DNA of 64,000 bases from Serratia bockelmannii (lineage in GTDB: Bacteria > Pseudomonadota > Gammaproteobacteria > Enterobacterales > Enterobacteriaceae), in contig NZ_VOUX01000033.1 in assembly GCF_008011855.1 (NCBI RefSeq), positions 248,001 through 312,000 on the forward strand, given 5' to 3'. The notes below the pieces were generated by a model. That model was not told the DNA's origin. It saw nothing but the letters and a program-made list of their open reading frames with translations, and made no database searches. Below, piece by piece: positions 8,776-20,271 of the stretch. The number at the start of each line of letters is the position of its first letter. Position 1 is the stretch's first letter. The translations under genes and the position numbers were made by a program.

Positions 8776-9402
8776 TCAGCGTGGTTTCAGCACATTGGCG
8801 CAGCGATTTTTTGCCAATGCAATAAAGCGTTCCACTTCAGCCGGCGGCTGCGTCGTTTCAGTCGCATCAGGCTCTTGCTCCCGATGAGCATCGCTCGCCG
8901 GCTGTTTGCAACGATAAACCAGACCATACAGGGGATGACGTCCGTCTTCGGTCTGATAATAGTGGGCCACGCGGGCGAATGAATAGTAATAATAAGGCGT
9001 TGAATGTTCTTCGCCCCGATAAACGTTTTGCGTACCGCCGTAGTCGAATGTCAAGTTGGCGGTCTTTTCCATCAACCGATCCAGGTCGTCGATGACCTGT
9101 TCGGTACAACGGTTCAATTGTCGCCGCGCTTGTTCATTCAATTTATCGGCATCGTCGTCGGCGCATCGGGTGATATAGCCTTCATACTGGAGATTGTCGG
9201 CGAGCTGAAGTACGAAATAACGGTATGACTGCCCGGCGATTTTCACCCCCTCGCGTTCTTGAATCAGCTTCGCGTCCGGAATGAGATACACCGCCGCCGG
9301 ATCCTGATTATCGAGCGTAAGCGTAGCGGCACTGGCCCCAACAACGGGCGCCAAGAGCGAGACCATAAGCAGGGATAACCGGGTGTTCAAACGAAAGTCC
9401 AT
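8776..9402 (-). CDS. Exported protein of unknown function
   Basis: The 208-residue product from ATG 9402 begins with a Sec signal peptide (MDFRLNTRLSLLMVSLLAP…GASA, cleavage about residue 25). The mature part has four or more cysteines, an Asp-rich segment (RCADDDADK) and a Tyr-rich patch (TPYYYYSFARVAHYYQ), suggesting a disulfide-bonded periplasmic protein. An alternative start at 9438 adds 12 residues (MARFMMDEDAKT) before the signal; GAGGA precedes ATG 9402 by about 11 bases. I do not recognise a family. It is transcribed in the same direction as the methyltransferase upstream. Confidence 0.75.
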   Translation of the reverse strand: MDFRLNTRLSLLMVSLLAPVVGASAATLTLDNQDPAAVYLIPDAKLIQEREGVKIAGQSYRYFVLQLADNLQYEGYITRCADDDADKLNEQARRQLNRCTEQVIDDLDRLMEKTANLTFDYGGTQNVYRGEEHSTPYYYYSFARVAHYYQTEDGRHPLYGLVYRCKQPASDAHREQEPDATETTQPPAEVERFIALAKNRCANVLKPR

Positions 9403-9482
9403 TGTTTTCGCATCCTCATCCATCATAAATCTCGCCATCTTATCTCGTCAGCGGCGGCGTACCGAGCGCCGCGTGGGGATTT

Positions 9483-10163
9483 TTAGGGTTTAACCAGTCT
9501 AAACACCGTTTTGGTGTGCCAATAGTAGTCGATCGCCGCCGCGATATTCGGCATCCAGCCGTCCGGCTCATAGGGCACGAAGCCGGAAAAGCCCAGCCGG
9601 CGGGCAGAGACCTGGAATCCCGCGGCGGAGAAAATGCGCGCATAGTCGTCCAGAGCGCGATCCTGCACCACGGTATGCGTCTGTTCAGCCACCCTTTCAC
9701 GCCATTGCGGCCACAGCGGGTTGTCGGTGTGGCAACCGGTCACCGCATAATAAACGCCACCCGGCTTCAGCACCCGCAGCATATCGGCGGCATGCTGCGC
9801 GATATCTTCGATCAGGTAGATGACCTCATGGCTGAAGGCGATATCGAAGTGGTTCTCATAACCCGTCAACCGCGTGTCGGTTTGATAACCGATCGGCAGG
9901 TTTCCTTTCAGGCGGTTGGCCTGTTCGACGGACTGGCGGGCGATATCGACGCCGAGTCCTTCACGAAATGGCCGGATTTGGTGCAACAGACGCAGAAAAC
10001 CGCCCTGATTGCAGCCGAAGTCCAGCACCTTGACGCCGGACAATTCGTGTTCCGGCACCAGGCTCAGCAGATGCCGCCAGATGGGCGCATGGCCTTCGGC
10101 CATGGCCTGTTCTGCGTGCGGATCGCGATACCAGGTGGGAATGCTCAAGGGTGAGTCGTTCAT
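9483..10163 (-). CDS. Class I SAM-dependent methyltransferase
   Basis: The 226-residue cytoplasmic protein has the class I methyltransferase fold: motif I KVLDFGCNQGGFLR binding S-adenosylmethionine at about residue 45, an acidic loop at the end of beta 2 (GVDIARQS), and FDIAFSHEVIYLIED as motif IV. The start at 10163 follows AGGAGG by 5 bases; an ATG 10 codons upstream lacks this. The gene is 76 bases downstream of the deiminase gene on the same strand. The methyl acceptor is unknown. Confidence 0.8.
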   Translation of the reverse strand: MNDSPLSIPTWYRDPHAEQAMAEGHAPIWRHLLSLVPEHELSGVKVLDFGCNQGGFLRLLHQIRPFREGLGVDIARQSVEQANRLKGNLPIGYQTDTRLTGYENHFDIAFSHEVIYLIEDIAQHAADMLRVLKPGGVYYAVTGCHTDNPLWPQWRERVAEQTHTVVQDRALDDYARIFSAAGFQVSARRLGFSGFVPYEPDGWMPNIAAAIDYYWHTKTVFRLVKP

Positions 10164-10239
10164 TATGGCCTCCTTATGTTTCCACTCAGCCAATCACACC
10201 CTATGGCGACAAACAACCGCGTGCGCATTTTTTGAACAT

Positions 10240-11379
10240 TCACTGGTCTGGCTTGCCATGCACCGGCAATTGGCTGGTCACGCAGTGAATGCCGCCGCCG
10301 CCGGCGGCGATGGCGTCGATCTCCAGCTGCACCACCTTGCGCTGCGGATAGAGCGCCGACAGCAGCGCAAACGCCGCCTTATCCGCCTGCGGATCGCCAA
10401 ATTCAGGGGCGATCACCGCGCCGTTGATGACGAAATTGTTGATGTAGCCCGCCGCGAAATCGGGGTTGCGGCGACTGAATCGGCTTTCGCGCGGTGCCCG
10501 CGGCGGCGAAAGCGTATGTACCTGCAGCGTGCGGCCGTCGGCGTCGGTCGCTGCTCTGAGGATCGCCAGATGCGCTTGGGTAACCGCATGATCATAAGAG
10601 GCCGGATCGGTATCCAGGTTGGCCACCACCACGCCAGGCCGCACGAAACGGGCATAAAAATCGACGTGGGCATCGGTGATGTCTCGGCCTTTAATGCCCG
10701 GCAGCCAGATAATTTTGCGCAGGCCGAGCATCGCCTTCAGCTCTTGCTCAACCCGGTCTCGGCTCCAGCCCGGGTTGCGGTTCGCATTCACCCAACTGCT
10801 CTCGGTCATGATGCCGGTGCCGTGCCCATCCACCTCGATGCCGCCGCCTTCGCCTACCAGCGCGCTGCAGCGCGGTTGAGCGACGCCGTATCGCCTGGCG
10901 ACAAACCCTGCCAGACGCGCATCCCTGGCATGTTGCTGCTTATCGCCCCAGCCGTTGAAGTTGAAATCCACCGCGCCCAGTTCGCCGGCGTCATTGACGA
11001 CGAAATTGGCGCCGATGTCGCGCATCCAGATATCATCCAGCTCAGTGACAACATAGCTGACGTTGTGACTGCCGCAGGTGGCCTCAGCCAATTGCCGTTC
11101 ATTGCCGCGGCAAAAAACCGTCAACGGCTGAAAGTCGGCGATGGCGCGGGCGATGCGCCCCTGCGCTGCCTGCACGTCCGCGGTGAACCCGCCCCAAATC
11201 GCACGCTGCGCGCCGAAAGCGAGAAACGCCCGCTGTTGCGGTTCCCCTTCGTCGGGCATCCGCCAGGTCGGATTAAGCGCAGCTTTCGCGTGACCGCGTA
11301 ACGGGATGCCCAATGATGCCGTCAAGCTCACACCGGCCACCGCCGAAAGCTGCTTGATAAAGGTGCGACGCGTTGACAT
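10240..11379 (-). CDS. Tat-exported agmatine deiminase / peptidyl-arginine-deiminase-family protein
   Basis: The 379-residue protein belongs to the porphyromonas-type peptidyl-arginine deiminase / agmatine deiminase family (AguA: agmatine to N-carbamoylputrescine plus ammonia). Visible catalytic blocks are DDIWMRDIGANFVV, EGGGIEVDGHGTG and the C-terminal nucleophile segment GGGIHCVTSQ. The N-terminus has a twin-arginine signal (STRRTFIKQ followed by a hydrophobic stretch to about residue 32), so the enzyme should be folded in the cytoplasm and exported, whereas classical AguA is cytoplasmic. A ribosome site AAAGAGG precedes ATG 11379. It is divergent from a LysR gene. No aguB amidase or polyamine gene is adjacent, so the in vivo substrate is uncertain. 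Confidence 0.88.
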   Translation of the reverse strand: MSTRRTFIKQLSAVAGVSLTASLGIPLRGHAKAALNPTWRMPDEGEPQQRAFLAFGAQRAIWGGFTADVQAAQGRIARAIADFQPLTVFCRGNERQLAEATCGSHNVSYVVTELDDIWMRDIGANFVVNDAGELGAVDFNFNGWGDKQQHARDARLAGFVARRYGVAQPRCSALVGEGGGIEVDGHGTGIMTESSWVNANRNPGWSRDRVEQELKAMLGLRKIIWLPGIKGRDITDAHVDFYARFVRPGVVVANLDTDPASYDHAVTQAHLAILRAATDADGRTLQVHTLSPPRAPRESRFSRRNPDFAAGYINNFVINGAVIAPEFGDPQADKAAFALLSALYPQRKVVQLEIDAIAAGGGGIHCVTSQLPVHGKPDQ

Positions 11380-11522
11380 AAATAGCCTCTTTAAATTGAT
11401 TTAAATTCAAACTGTTATCCGGTTTTTTTACGCTCCGGCGCTTGAATCCCATGCTAGTCTTCCCCTGCCACCGCGACAAACGATATATTTAGCGGATATC
11501 TGATTAGACAGGCTTATCGATA

Positions 11523-12386
11523 ATGTTAAAACACTGGCCCCCCTTGAGCGCCCTGCGCGGTTTCGAAGCGGCGGCGCGCCTGGGCAGTTTTCATCAGGCT
11601 GCCGAAGAGCTGCACCTGACTCAGTCGGCCATCAGCCAGCAAATCCGCAGCCTCGAGGCGTTTCTGGAGCAACCGCTGTTCTTCCGCACCGGCCGCAGCG
11701 TGGCGCTGACCGACGCCGGCCACGATCTGTTCAGCACCGCACAGGTGATGCTGCAACAGCTGGCCGTCGGCATTCGCCGTTTGGATCAGTACCGCAAACC
11801 CAACCAGCTGATCGTCAACACCACCCCGGCCTTTGCCCGCCACTGGCTGACGCCGCGGCTGGGCGATTTCAATCGGCAGCATCCGCAGATCGATCTGTGG
11901 CTGTTCACCAGCTTTGAACCGCCGGATATGGCGACGGACAGCATCGATCTGGCGATCCGTGACGATCTCAGCGCGCAGGCGGACTGCACCTTTAACGTTC
12001 TCTGCACCGACCGACTCTACCCCGCCTGCCACCCCAGCCTACTGGCGTTGACGCCGGAGCAGCGCGTGACCTTGCACGGCGAACGCGAGATGGATTGGAG
12101 CCACTGGGCAGTGGCGGGCGGCGCGCACGTCGGCCAGCGCGACAGCGGGCTGAACTTCTCCGATCCTGGTCTGCTGCTGGACGCCGCCTGCAATGGCCTC
12201 GGCATCGCGTTGGTCAGCCAATTGCTGGCGCAACACGCGCGCGACGCCGGGCTGCTGCAACCGTTAACCGAGCAACGCGTGCGCGGCGCCAACTGGGCGT
12301 GGCTGCTGCACCGCGACAGCGAACACAATCCGCTCGCCCGGCACTTCTGCCAATGGCTGCAGTCGGCGCTGCCCGCCGGCGCATAA
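11523..12386 (+). CDS. LysR-type transcriptional regulator, GcvA-like
   Basis: The 287-residue protein has the N-terminal winged HTH (SFHQAAEELHLTQSAISQQIRSLE at about residues 22-45) and a C-terminal effector-binding domain starting near residue 90 (NQLIVNTTPAFARHWLTPRL), a combination typical of the GcvA/AmpR branch. It is divergent from the deiminase gene with 143 bases between start codons, the usual LysR-target layout, so control of that gene is the simplest inference. Effector unknown. Confidence 0.88.
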   Translation: MLKHWPPLSALRGFEAAARLGSFHQAAEELHLTQSAISQQIRSLEAFLEQPLFFRTGRSVALTDAGHDLFSTAQVMLQQLAVGIRRLDQYRKPNQLIVNTTPAFARHWLTPRLGDFNRQHPQIDLWLFTSFEPPDMATDSIDLAIRDDLSAQADCTFNVLCTDRLYPACHPSLLALTPEQRVTLHGEREMDWSHWAVAGGAHVGQRDSGLNFSDPGLLLDAACNGLGIALVSQLLAQHARDAGLLQPLTEQRVRGANWAWLLHRDSEHNPLARHFCQWLQSALPAGA

Positions 12387-12547
12387 CGCGCCACGTCACG
12401 ATTTGCTACTCTGGTCAGGCGGCCCCGCCTGACCGCTGCTACTTTCAATAAAGCGTCGCAACAGCCCGAAGAAAACGCGCTAACCTGCTGTTTCAAAATA
12501 ATTAGTTGAATTCACCTGATAACTGAACATCGCTAAAAGGATCTTCT

Positions 12548-14221
12548 ATGTCTGCCGGTTTATTGAAAACGATAGCTCTGAGCGTGGCCCTTGCCTGCAC
12601 CGTTCCCGCTGCCTTTGCCGCCGAACTGACCGCCGGCGCGGTCGCCGCCCCGGATCAGTATGGCGCCAAGGTCGCCGCGCACATTCTGCAGGCCGGCGGC
12701 AATGCGGTCGATGCGGCGGTCGCCACCGCCTTTACCCTGGCCGTTACCTACCCTGAAGCCGGCAATATCGGCGGCGGCGGCTTTATGACGCTGTACGTCG
12801 ACGGCAAACCCTATTTCCTCGACTACCGCGAAGTGGCGCCCAAGGCCGCCGGCAAAACTATGTATCTGAACGAGAAAGGCGAAGTGATCGAGAATCTCAG
12901 CCTGGTGGGCAGCCGCGCCGCCGGCGTGCCGGGCACCGTGCTGGGATTGTGGGAAGCGCATAAACGCTTCGGCAAGCTGCCCTGGGCCGAGCTGCTGACG
13001 CCGGCGATCGGTTACGCCCGGCAAGGTTTCATCGTGGCGGATCAGCAGTATCAGTACCGCGAAGATGCCAACAAGCTGTTCGCCGGTAAAACCAACTTCG
13101 GCGACTATTTCGGCGCCATGAAGCCCGGCACGGTGTTCAAGCAGCCGGAGCTGGCCGCCACCCTTGAGCGCATCGCCAAATCGGGCGCCGACGATTTTTA
13201 TCACGGCGAAACCGCTCGCCTGCTGGTGGCGCAAATGCAGCGCGACAACGGGCTGATCGGCGCGGCGGATTTGGCCGACTATCGGGTGAAATGGCGTGAA
13301 CCGATGCGCATCAGCTGGCGCGGCAACACCGTGTATACCGCCCCGCTGCCCAGCTCCGGCGGCATCGCGCTGGCGCAGCTGCTGGGGATCAAAGAAGATC
13401 GCGCCGCCGACTTCAAGGGCGTGCCGCTGAACTCGGCGCGCTACATCCACCTGCTGGCGGAAATCGAAAAACGCGTGTTCGCCGATCGCGCCGACTACCT
13501 CGGCGATCCGGACTTCACCCAGGTGCCGGAAGCGCAGCTGATCGCCCCCGACTACCTGAAAAAACGCGCCGCCGAGATCAACCCGACGGCGATCTCGCCG
13601 ACCGAAAAGGTGCTGCCGGGGCTGGAAACCCACCAAACCACCCACTTCTCGATCGTCGATGCCGCCGGCAACGCGGTCAGCAACACCTATACGCTCAACT
13701 GGGACTTCGGTAGCGGCGTGGTGGTCAAAGGCGCCGGCTTCCTGCTTAACGACGAGATGGACGACTTCAGCGCCAAACCCGGCGTCGCCAACGCCTTCGG
13801 CGTGGTGGGCAGCGACGCCAACGCCATCGAGCCGGGCAAGCGCATGCTCTCCTCGATGAGCCCGACCATCATCACCCGCGACGGCGACGTCACCCTGGTG
13901 ATCGGCACCCCGGGCGGTTCACGCATCTTCACGTCGATCTTCCAGGTGATCAACAACCTCTACGATTACCACCTGCCGCTGGCGCAGGCGGTGGCCGCCC
14001 AGCGCGTGCACCATCAGCTGTTGCCGAAGGACACCGTCTACTATGACAGCTTTGCGCCGCTGACCGGCAAACCGGCGGACGAGCTGAAGGCCATGGGTTA
14101 CACCCTCGAAGACCAGGGCTGGAACATGGGGGATATTCAGGCTATCCGCATCGATGGCCGCACGCCGGAAACCGCATCAGATCCGCGCGGCCGCGGCGTC
14201 GGACTGGTGGTGAAAAAGTAA
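12548..14221 (+). CDS. ggt: Gamma-glutamyltranspeptidase
   Basis: The 557-residue periplasmic enzyme cleaves the gamma-glutamyl bond of glutathione and transfers the group to amino acids, peptides or water. A Sec signal (…LACTVPAAFA) precedes the large subunit; the autoprocessing site and nucleophile are in HQTTHFSIVD, with the catalytic threonine at about residue 364 becoming the N-terminus of the small subunit. Further family blocks are GGNAVDAAVATAF, GGGGFMTLY and RMLSSMSPTI. Length is slightly shorter than E. coli Ggt (580). AAGGAT precedes the ATG. It stands alone as a transcription unit ending in a G+C-rich hairpin. Confidence 0.95.
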   Translation: MSAGLLKTIALSVALACTVPAAFAAELTAGAVAAPDQYGAKVAAHILQAGGNAVDAAVATAFTLAVTYPEAGNIGGGGFMTLYVDGKPYFLDYREVAPKAAGKTMYLNEKGEVIENLSLVGSRAAGVPGTVLGLWEAHKRFGKLPWAELLTPAIGYARQGFIVADQQYQYREDANKLFAGKTNFGDYFGAMKPGTVFKQPELAATLERIAKSGADDFYHGETARLLVAQMQRDNGLIGAADLADYRVKWREPMRISWRGNTVYTAPLPSSGGIALAQLLGIKEDRAADFKGVPLNSARYIHLLAEIEKRVFADRADYLGDPDFTQVPEAQLIAPDYLKKRAAEINPTAISPTEKVLPGLETHQTTHFSIVDAAGNAVSNTYTLNWDFGSGVVVKGAGFLLNDEMDDFSAKPGVANAFGVVGSDANAIEPGKRMLSSMSPTIITRDGDVTLVIGTPGGSRIFTSIFQVINNLYDYHLPLAQAVAAQRVHHQLLPKDTVYYDSFAPLTGKPADELKAMGYTLEDQGWNMGDIQAIRIDGRTPETASDPRGRGVGLVVKK

Positions 14222-14226
14222 CGCGC

Positions 14227-14260
14227 CGGCGGCCCGCTTCAGCCACGCCGGGCCGCCGTT
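14227..14260 (+). terminator. Probable terminator of ggt
   Basis: A 10-bp G+C stem (CGGCGGCCCG / CGGGCCGCCG, 12-base loop) begins 5 bases after the ggt stop. The following tail is only TTCTCC, so termination may be partial. Confidence 0.5.
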
Positions 14261-14427
14261 CTCCCCGCACAGACTGACGTTGCTCCCTTTTTCACTCATC
14301 TATACTGAATCGACAGGCTCGCGTTTAACGGCGACGGCGCTTGCGTTCCATCTTGGACGATAAAAATAATATTTTCAGTAAATCAATCACCTGCATTTAT
14401 CGTAAGCGATGTCGGAGGCAATCAACA

Positions 14428-16722
<2,295 letters not shown>

Positions 16723-16735
16723 CGGAAGCGGTTTG

Positions 16736-16768
16736 AGCCTTTCTCCGCATGGAGAAAGGCTTCTCCCC
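16736..16768 (+). terminator. Intrinsic terminator between the convergent ydeP-like and deoR-like genes
   Basis: An 11-bp perfect stem (AGCCTTTCTCC / GGAGAAAGGCT) with a 4-base loop lies 14 bases past the YdeP-like stop, followed by a pyrimidine-rich tail. It can serve both converging genes. Confidence 0.7.
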
Positions 16769-16770
16769 CT

Positions 16771-17541
16771 TTAGACCTGCGCCACCAACACATTAACGTT
16801 GGCGGGGAAAACCAAGCCTTCTAATGCGTTACCGCTGTCGGAGGTCACCAGATAATCGACCTCGGGCCATTTGGCCACCAGGGTCATCGCATGCCCGCGC
16901 AGCTTGTTTTCGTCGGCCAGCACGATGCACTTGCGGCTCTGCGCCATCATTTTGCGCGCGATGGCCGCTTCATTGACGTTCTGATCCATTACGCCGGTCT
17001 GCACGTTGACCGCGCCGGCACCGATAATGGCGTAATCGGCGAAAAACGCCTCAATGTTATTCAACGCGATTGCACCCAGGCACGCCATTTTGGAGCCGAT
17101 GAACTGCCCGCCGATCAGCACCACGTCAATGGAGTCATTCTCCAGACAGACGTTGGCAATCAACGGCGAGTTGGTGATGACCGTTAACTGATCGACCGTC
17201 GCCAACTGCCGGGCAAACTCCAGCGTGGTGGAGCCGAAATCCACGAACACCGTATCGCCCGGTTGGATCAGCGTCACCGCTTTCTCCGCGATGGCGCGCT
17301 TCTCGGCCTCGGCGATTTTGGCCCGCTCGTTGAATTCATGCTCGAATTTAAACTGGCTGCTCACCGCGCCGCCGTGGATCTTCTTGATCAGCCGATAGTC
17401 TTCCAGCTTGTTCAGGTCGCGCCGAATGGTTTCCTGCGAAACCTGGAATTTATCCGCCAGCTCATTCACGTAAACCCGGCCGTTGGCCTGGATCAGCGCC
17501 AGTATTTCATTGCGCCTTTCCACGGAATTAGAGATATCCAT
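16771..17541 (-). CDS. DeoR-family transcriptional regulator
   Basis: The 256-residue repressor has the DeoR N-terminal HTH (NELADKFQVSQETIRRDLNKLE at about residues 26-47) followed by the signature KKIHGGAV and a DeoR-C/isomerase-like effector domain (GDTVFVDFGSTTLEFARQL … VITNSP … LIGGQ), which normally senses a sugar or polyol phosphate. It is the last gene in the direction of the two oxidoreductase genes, 113 bases after them, and 3 kb from the divergent kinase/permease genes; control of the whole locus is the natural inference. The effector would then be the kinase product or a downstream metabolite. Confidence 0.9.
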   Translation of the reverse strand: MDISNSVERRNEILALIQANGRVYVNELADKFQVSQETIRRDLNKLEDYRLIKKIHGGAVSSQFKFEHEFNERAKIAEAEKRAIAEKAVTLIQPGDTVFVDFGSTTLEFARQLATVDQLTVITNSPLIANVCLENDSIDVVLIGGQFIGSKMACLGAIALNNIEAFFADYAIIGAGAVNVQTGVMDQNVNEAAIARKMMAQSRKCIVLADENKLRGHAMTLVAKWPEVDYLVTSDSGNALEGLVFPANVNVLVAQV

Positions 17542-17654
17542 TCACATTACACTCGCTGCCTTTAGTAAGAGTGACTGCCTCCGCCGAGACTTGCGGCGTT
17601 AACTGACGGAATACTACGGGTTTCAGGGCGTTAGACGCAAGCCGTTGCCATCGT

Positions 17655-18878
17655 TCACCCGGCGGATTCTATGCTGATGTGCAGTGCGTCACGCTCGCCG
17701 TCGGGCGGCAAGGCGATGTTGCGCAGCAGGATCCGCCGTTCCGGAAGGCAGCGGTGCGTTTTGCGATACAGCACTTCGTCGCCCAGCCGCACCACCACCG
17801 AACCGGACACCGCCTGTTCCACGCGCATATTGATCGTGACCGTGGTGGGCTTGCCGATCAGCGCCACACGGGCGGGCGCAGTCAGGCGTATCCGTTCGTC
17901 GTGCCGCACCGGCAGGATTTGCCGCGCCGGCGGCAGCGTGCACTGCAGCGAATGGGCAACGGCCTCGCCGACGCGCAGCCCTTCCTGATAACACTGGTCG
18001 CCCATGTCCGCCGGATGCAGCATGTTGCCGACGGCGAAATAGGCGGCGTCGGAACAGCGGCCGAACTGATCGGTCAACGGGCAGCCGCTCTCCGGCCGCT
18101 GCGCCAGGTGGCTCTGGCGGATCAGCGTATACTCCCCGGTGAAGCGGCCGGTGAAGATCAGGCTGTCGCAGGCGATGCGCTGCTTCTCCCCCTGACGGTT
18201 TTCCACCTCGATGGACTCAACCCGATCGCGGCCGGCAATATCGGTCACGCGCGAATAGTAGTGGATCGGCACCCCCATCAGACGCGCATAGAGCGCGCTC
18301 AGACGCCAGGCGACGGGTCTGCCGCCGCTTTCAATCATGGCGACGGCGCGCACGCCAGCGTTACGCAGCGTCCATAGCGCGGAGAAACTGACCAGCTCGG
18401 TGCCGATCACCACCGGCGCCTTGCCCGGCTGCAGCCCGCGCAGATAGACGAACTGCTGCAGCGCACCGGCGGTGAGTACGCCCTGCGGCCGCAGGCCGCT
18501 CACCAGTCGCGGATGGCGCGGCGTCTCGCGCACGCCGGTCGCCAGGATCACCCGCTGCGCTTTCAAGGTGCTGACGCCGCGGCGATCCGTGATGGTCAGC
18601 TCGCCGTCCGGCTTGATGGCGAGCACCGTCACGCCGGTACGGATTTCCACCTGCCCGGCGCGCGCCAGTATCTTATCGACATAGGTGGAGCCCAACATCG
18701 GCCGGTAAAACGTTTGCAGCCCGAAGGTGGGGTGCCGACAGTGCCTGGGCACGCCGCCCGCTTGCTGCTCCCGTTCCAGGATCACCACATCCTCGATGCC
18801 CGCCTGCCGCAACGCGGTCGCCACCGCGATCCCGGCCGGCCCGGCGCCGACAATCGCCACCTGATACTCAGTTTTCAT
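17655..18878 (-). CDS. NAD(P)/FAD-dependent oxidoreductase (HcnB/pyridine-nucleotide-disulfide type)
   Basis: The 407-residue flavoprotein has the N-terminal FAD-binding GxGxxG (AIVGAGPAGIAVATALRQAG), the central NAD(P)-binding half and the ILATGVRETPRH motif shared with HcnB-like subunits and with flavoproteins that accompany GlpA-type glycerol-3-phosphate dehydrogenases in many anaerobes. I start it at ATG 18878, which overlaps the stop of the preceding flavoprotein gene by 11 bases, so the two are translationally coupled and probably form one complex. Inferred role: accept electrons from the partner dehydrogenase and pass them on. There is no signal peptide. Confidence 0.85.
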   Translation of the reverse strand: MKTEYQVAIVGAGPAGIAVATALRQAGIEDVVILEREQQAGGVPRHCRHPTFGLQTFYRPMLGSTYVDKILARAGQVEIRTGVTVLAIKPDGELTITDRRGVSTLKAQRVILATGVRETPRHPRLVSGLRPQGVLTAGALQQFVYLRGLQPGKAPVVIGTELVSFSALWTLRNAGVRAVAMIESGGRPVAWRLSALYARLMGVPIHYYSRVTDIAGRDRVESIEVENRQGEKQRIACDSLIFTGRFTGEYTLIRQSHLAQRPESGCPLTDQFGRCSDAAYFAVGNMLHPADMGDQCYQEGLRVGEAVAHSLQCTLPPARQILPVRHDERIRLTAPARVALIGKPTTVTINMRVEQAVSGSVVVRLGDEVLYRKTHRCLPERRILLRNIALPPDGERDALHISIESAG

Positions 18879-20271
18879 CAATGCTCCCTACGGCCAGCGT
18901 CTGGCCAAAACGATCGCCTACCATTTCCGCCACCCGGCTGCTGCAATAAAACCCGTTGCAGCGCCCCATCATCACGCGCGTGCGGCGCCGCAGCCCGCCG
19001 ATGCACTCCGGTGGCACGGCGGAATCGAACGTCGCCTCAATCTCCCGCTGAGTCACCAGCTCACAATGGCAAACGATGCCGCCGTTATCCGGGCGCGCGT
19101 AATCGCGCAGCGCGTAGTCGGCGAGCATCGGCATCTGCGGCCAATGCACGGTTTGCGGCGCCGTCGGCGTGAAGCACGGCGTAAAATGGTCGCGGTAAAG
19201 CTGCTCCACGTATTGCGCGATGCCGAGCGCCGCCGTCAGGCCGGTGGAGCGAATGCCCGCCACGCAGATCCACTGCCGCTCGGGATAGTGCTGAATGCGG
19301 TAGTGTTTCTGTTCGGTCGCCGGGCGTAATCCGGCATAGCTAGCGGTCACGCTGTAATTCGCCAGCGAGGGCAGCAGCCGGGTGCCCTGTTCGATCAGTT
19401 CGCGCATTTTGGTTTCGTCTACCGTTGCCGTTTCTCGATCCTGCTGTTCTTCGGCGGTCGGCCCCAGCAGCAGATTGCCGAAGATGGTTTTCGACAGCAG
19501 CACCCCTTTGGTGATGGCCGTCGGCACCGGCAAGATAATGGCGTTGACCTGCCCGGCGGCGGCCTTGTCGAACACCAGAAACTGCCCTTTGCGCGGGCGG
19601 ATTTCAAACTCGGGCTGATGGCAGAAACTTTCTACCCGGTCGCCCTGATTGCCGGCGCAGTTGATGACGATTTTGCCGTGAAACTCGCCCCGGTTGCTGG
19701 TTAGCCGCCAGCCGGTCGGTAAGCGTTCGGCGCCGGTCACCTCGGTATTGAAGCGATAGTTGCCGCCGTGTTTGACGCCCTGCGTCAGGTACGCCAGCGG
19801 TGTGCTCCAGGGATCGATCACGCTCTCTCCCGGCACCTCGACCGCCGCCAACGCGCCGGGCGCCAGCTGTGGCTCACGGCGATACAGCTCGGCGGCGTCG
19901 ATCTGTGCCACGTCCAGCACGCCATTGTCGTGCGCCTGCTGCACGATCGCGGGCAGCGCCGCCAACTGCTGCTCATCCCAGGCCACAACCAAGGCGCCGG
20001 TGGGTAACAGCGGCAAATTCATCCGTTCGCGGATGGCGATAAATTCCCGGTACCCGGCCTGCATGCAATGCAGTTCCAGGCTGCCGCTGGGCGCATCGAA
20101 GCCGGTGTGCAGCAGCGCGCTGTTGGCTTTGCTGGCGCCAGACAGGATATCGCCTCCCTTTTCCAACAGCAGCGTTCGGGCGCCCATCAGGCAGAATTGG
20201 CGGAATACCGCACACCCGACCACACCGCCGCCAATCACGACAATGTCCCAATCCGTTTGTTCTTCCATCAT
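18868..20271 (-). CDS. GlpA-like FAD dehydrogenase with C-terminal BFD-type [2Fe-2S] domain
   Basis: The 467-residue protein joins a DAO/GlpA-type flavin domain (DIVVIGGGVVGCAVFRQF at the N-terminus) to a C-terminal bacterioferritin-ferredoxin-like iron-sulfur domain with cysteines in GGIVCHCELV and MMGRCNGFYC. This is the architecture of the GlpA subunit of anaerobic glycerol-3-phosphate dehydrogenase and relatives that oxidise a phosphorylated polyol or an amino acid. The start is MMEEQTDWD at 20271; a longer frame to 20385 adds hydrophobic residues that are promoter-region translation. It is first in the minus-strand operon and divergent from the kinase gene. Confidence 0.87.
   Translation of the reverse strand: MMEEQTDWDIVVIGGGVVGCAVFRQFCLMGARTLLLEKGGDILSGASKANSALLHTGFDAPSGSLELHCMQAGYREFIAIRERMNLPLLPTGALVVAWDEQQLAALPAIVQQAHDNGVLDVAQIDAAELYRREPQLAPGALAAVEVPGESVIDPWSTPLAYLTQGVKHGGNYRFNTEVTGAERLPTGWRLTSNRGEFHGKIVINCAGNQGDRVESFCHQPEFEIRPRKGQFLVFDKAAAGQVNAIILPVPTAITKGVLLSKTIFGNLLLGPTAEEQQDRETATVDETKMRELIEQGTRLLPSLANYSVTASYAGLRPATEQKHYRIQHYPERQWICVAGIRSTGLTAALGIAQYVEQLYRDHFTPCFTPTAPQTVHWPQMPMLADYALRDYARPDNGGIVCHCELVTQREIEATFDSAVPPECIGGLRRRTRVMMGRCNGFYCSSRVAEMVGDRFGQTLAVGSIDEN

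Noticed and set aside
14280-14306. TTGCTC…TATACT as the promoter of the YdeP-like gene
   Set aside because: Spacing is 15 bases and the start codon is more than 120 bases away; too weak to list.
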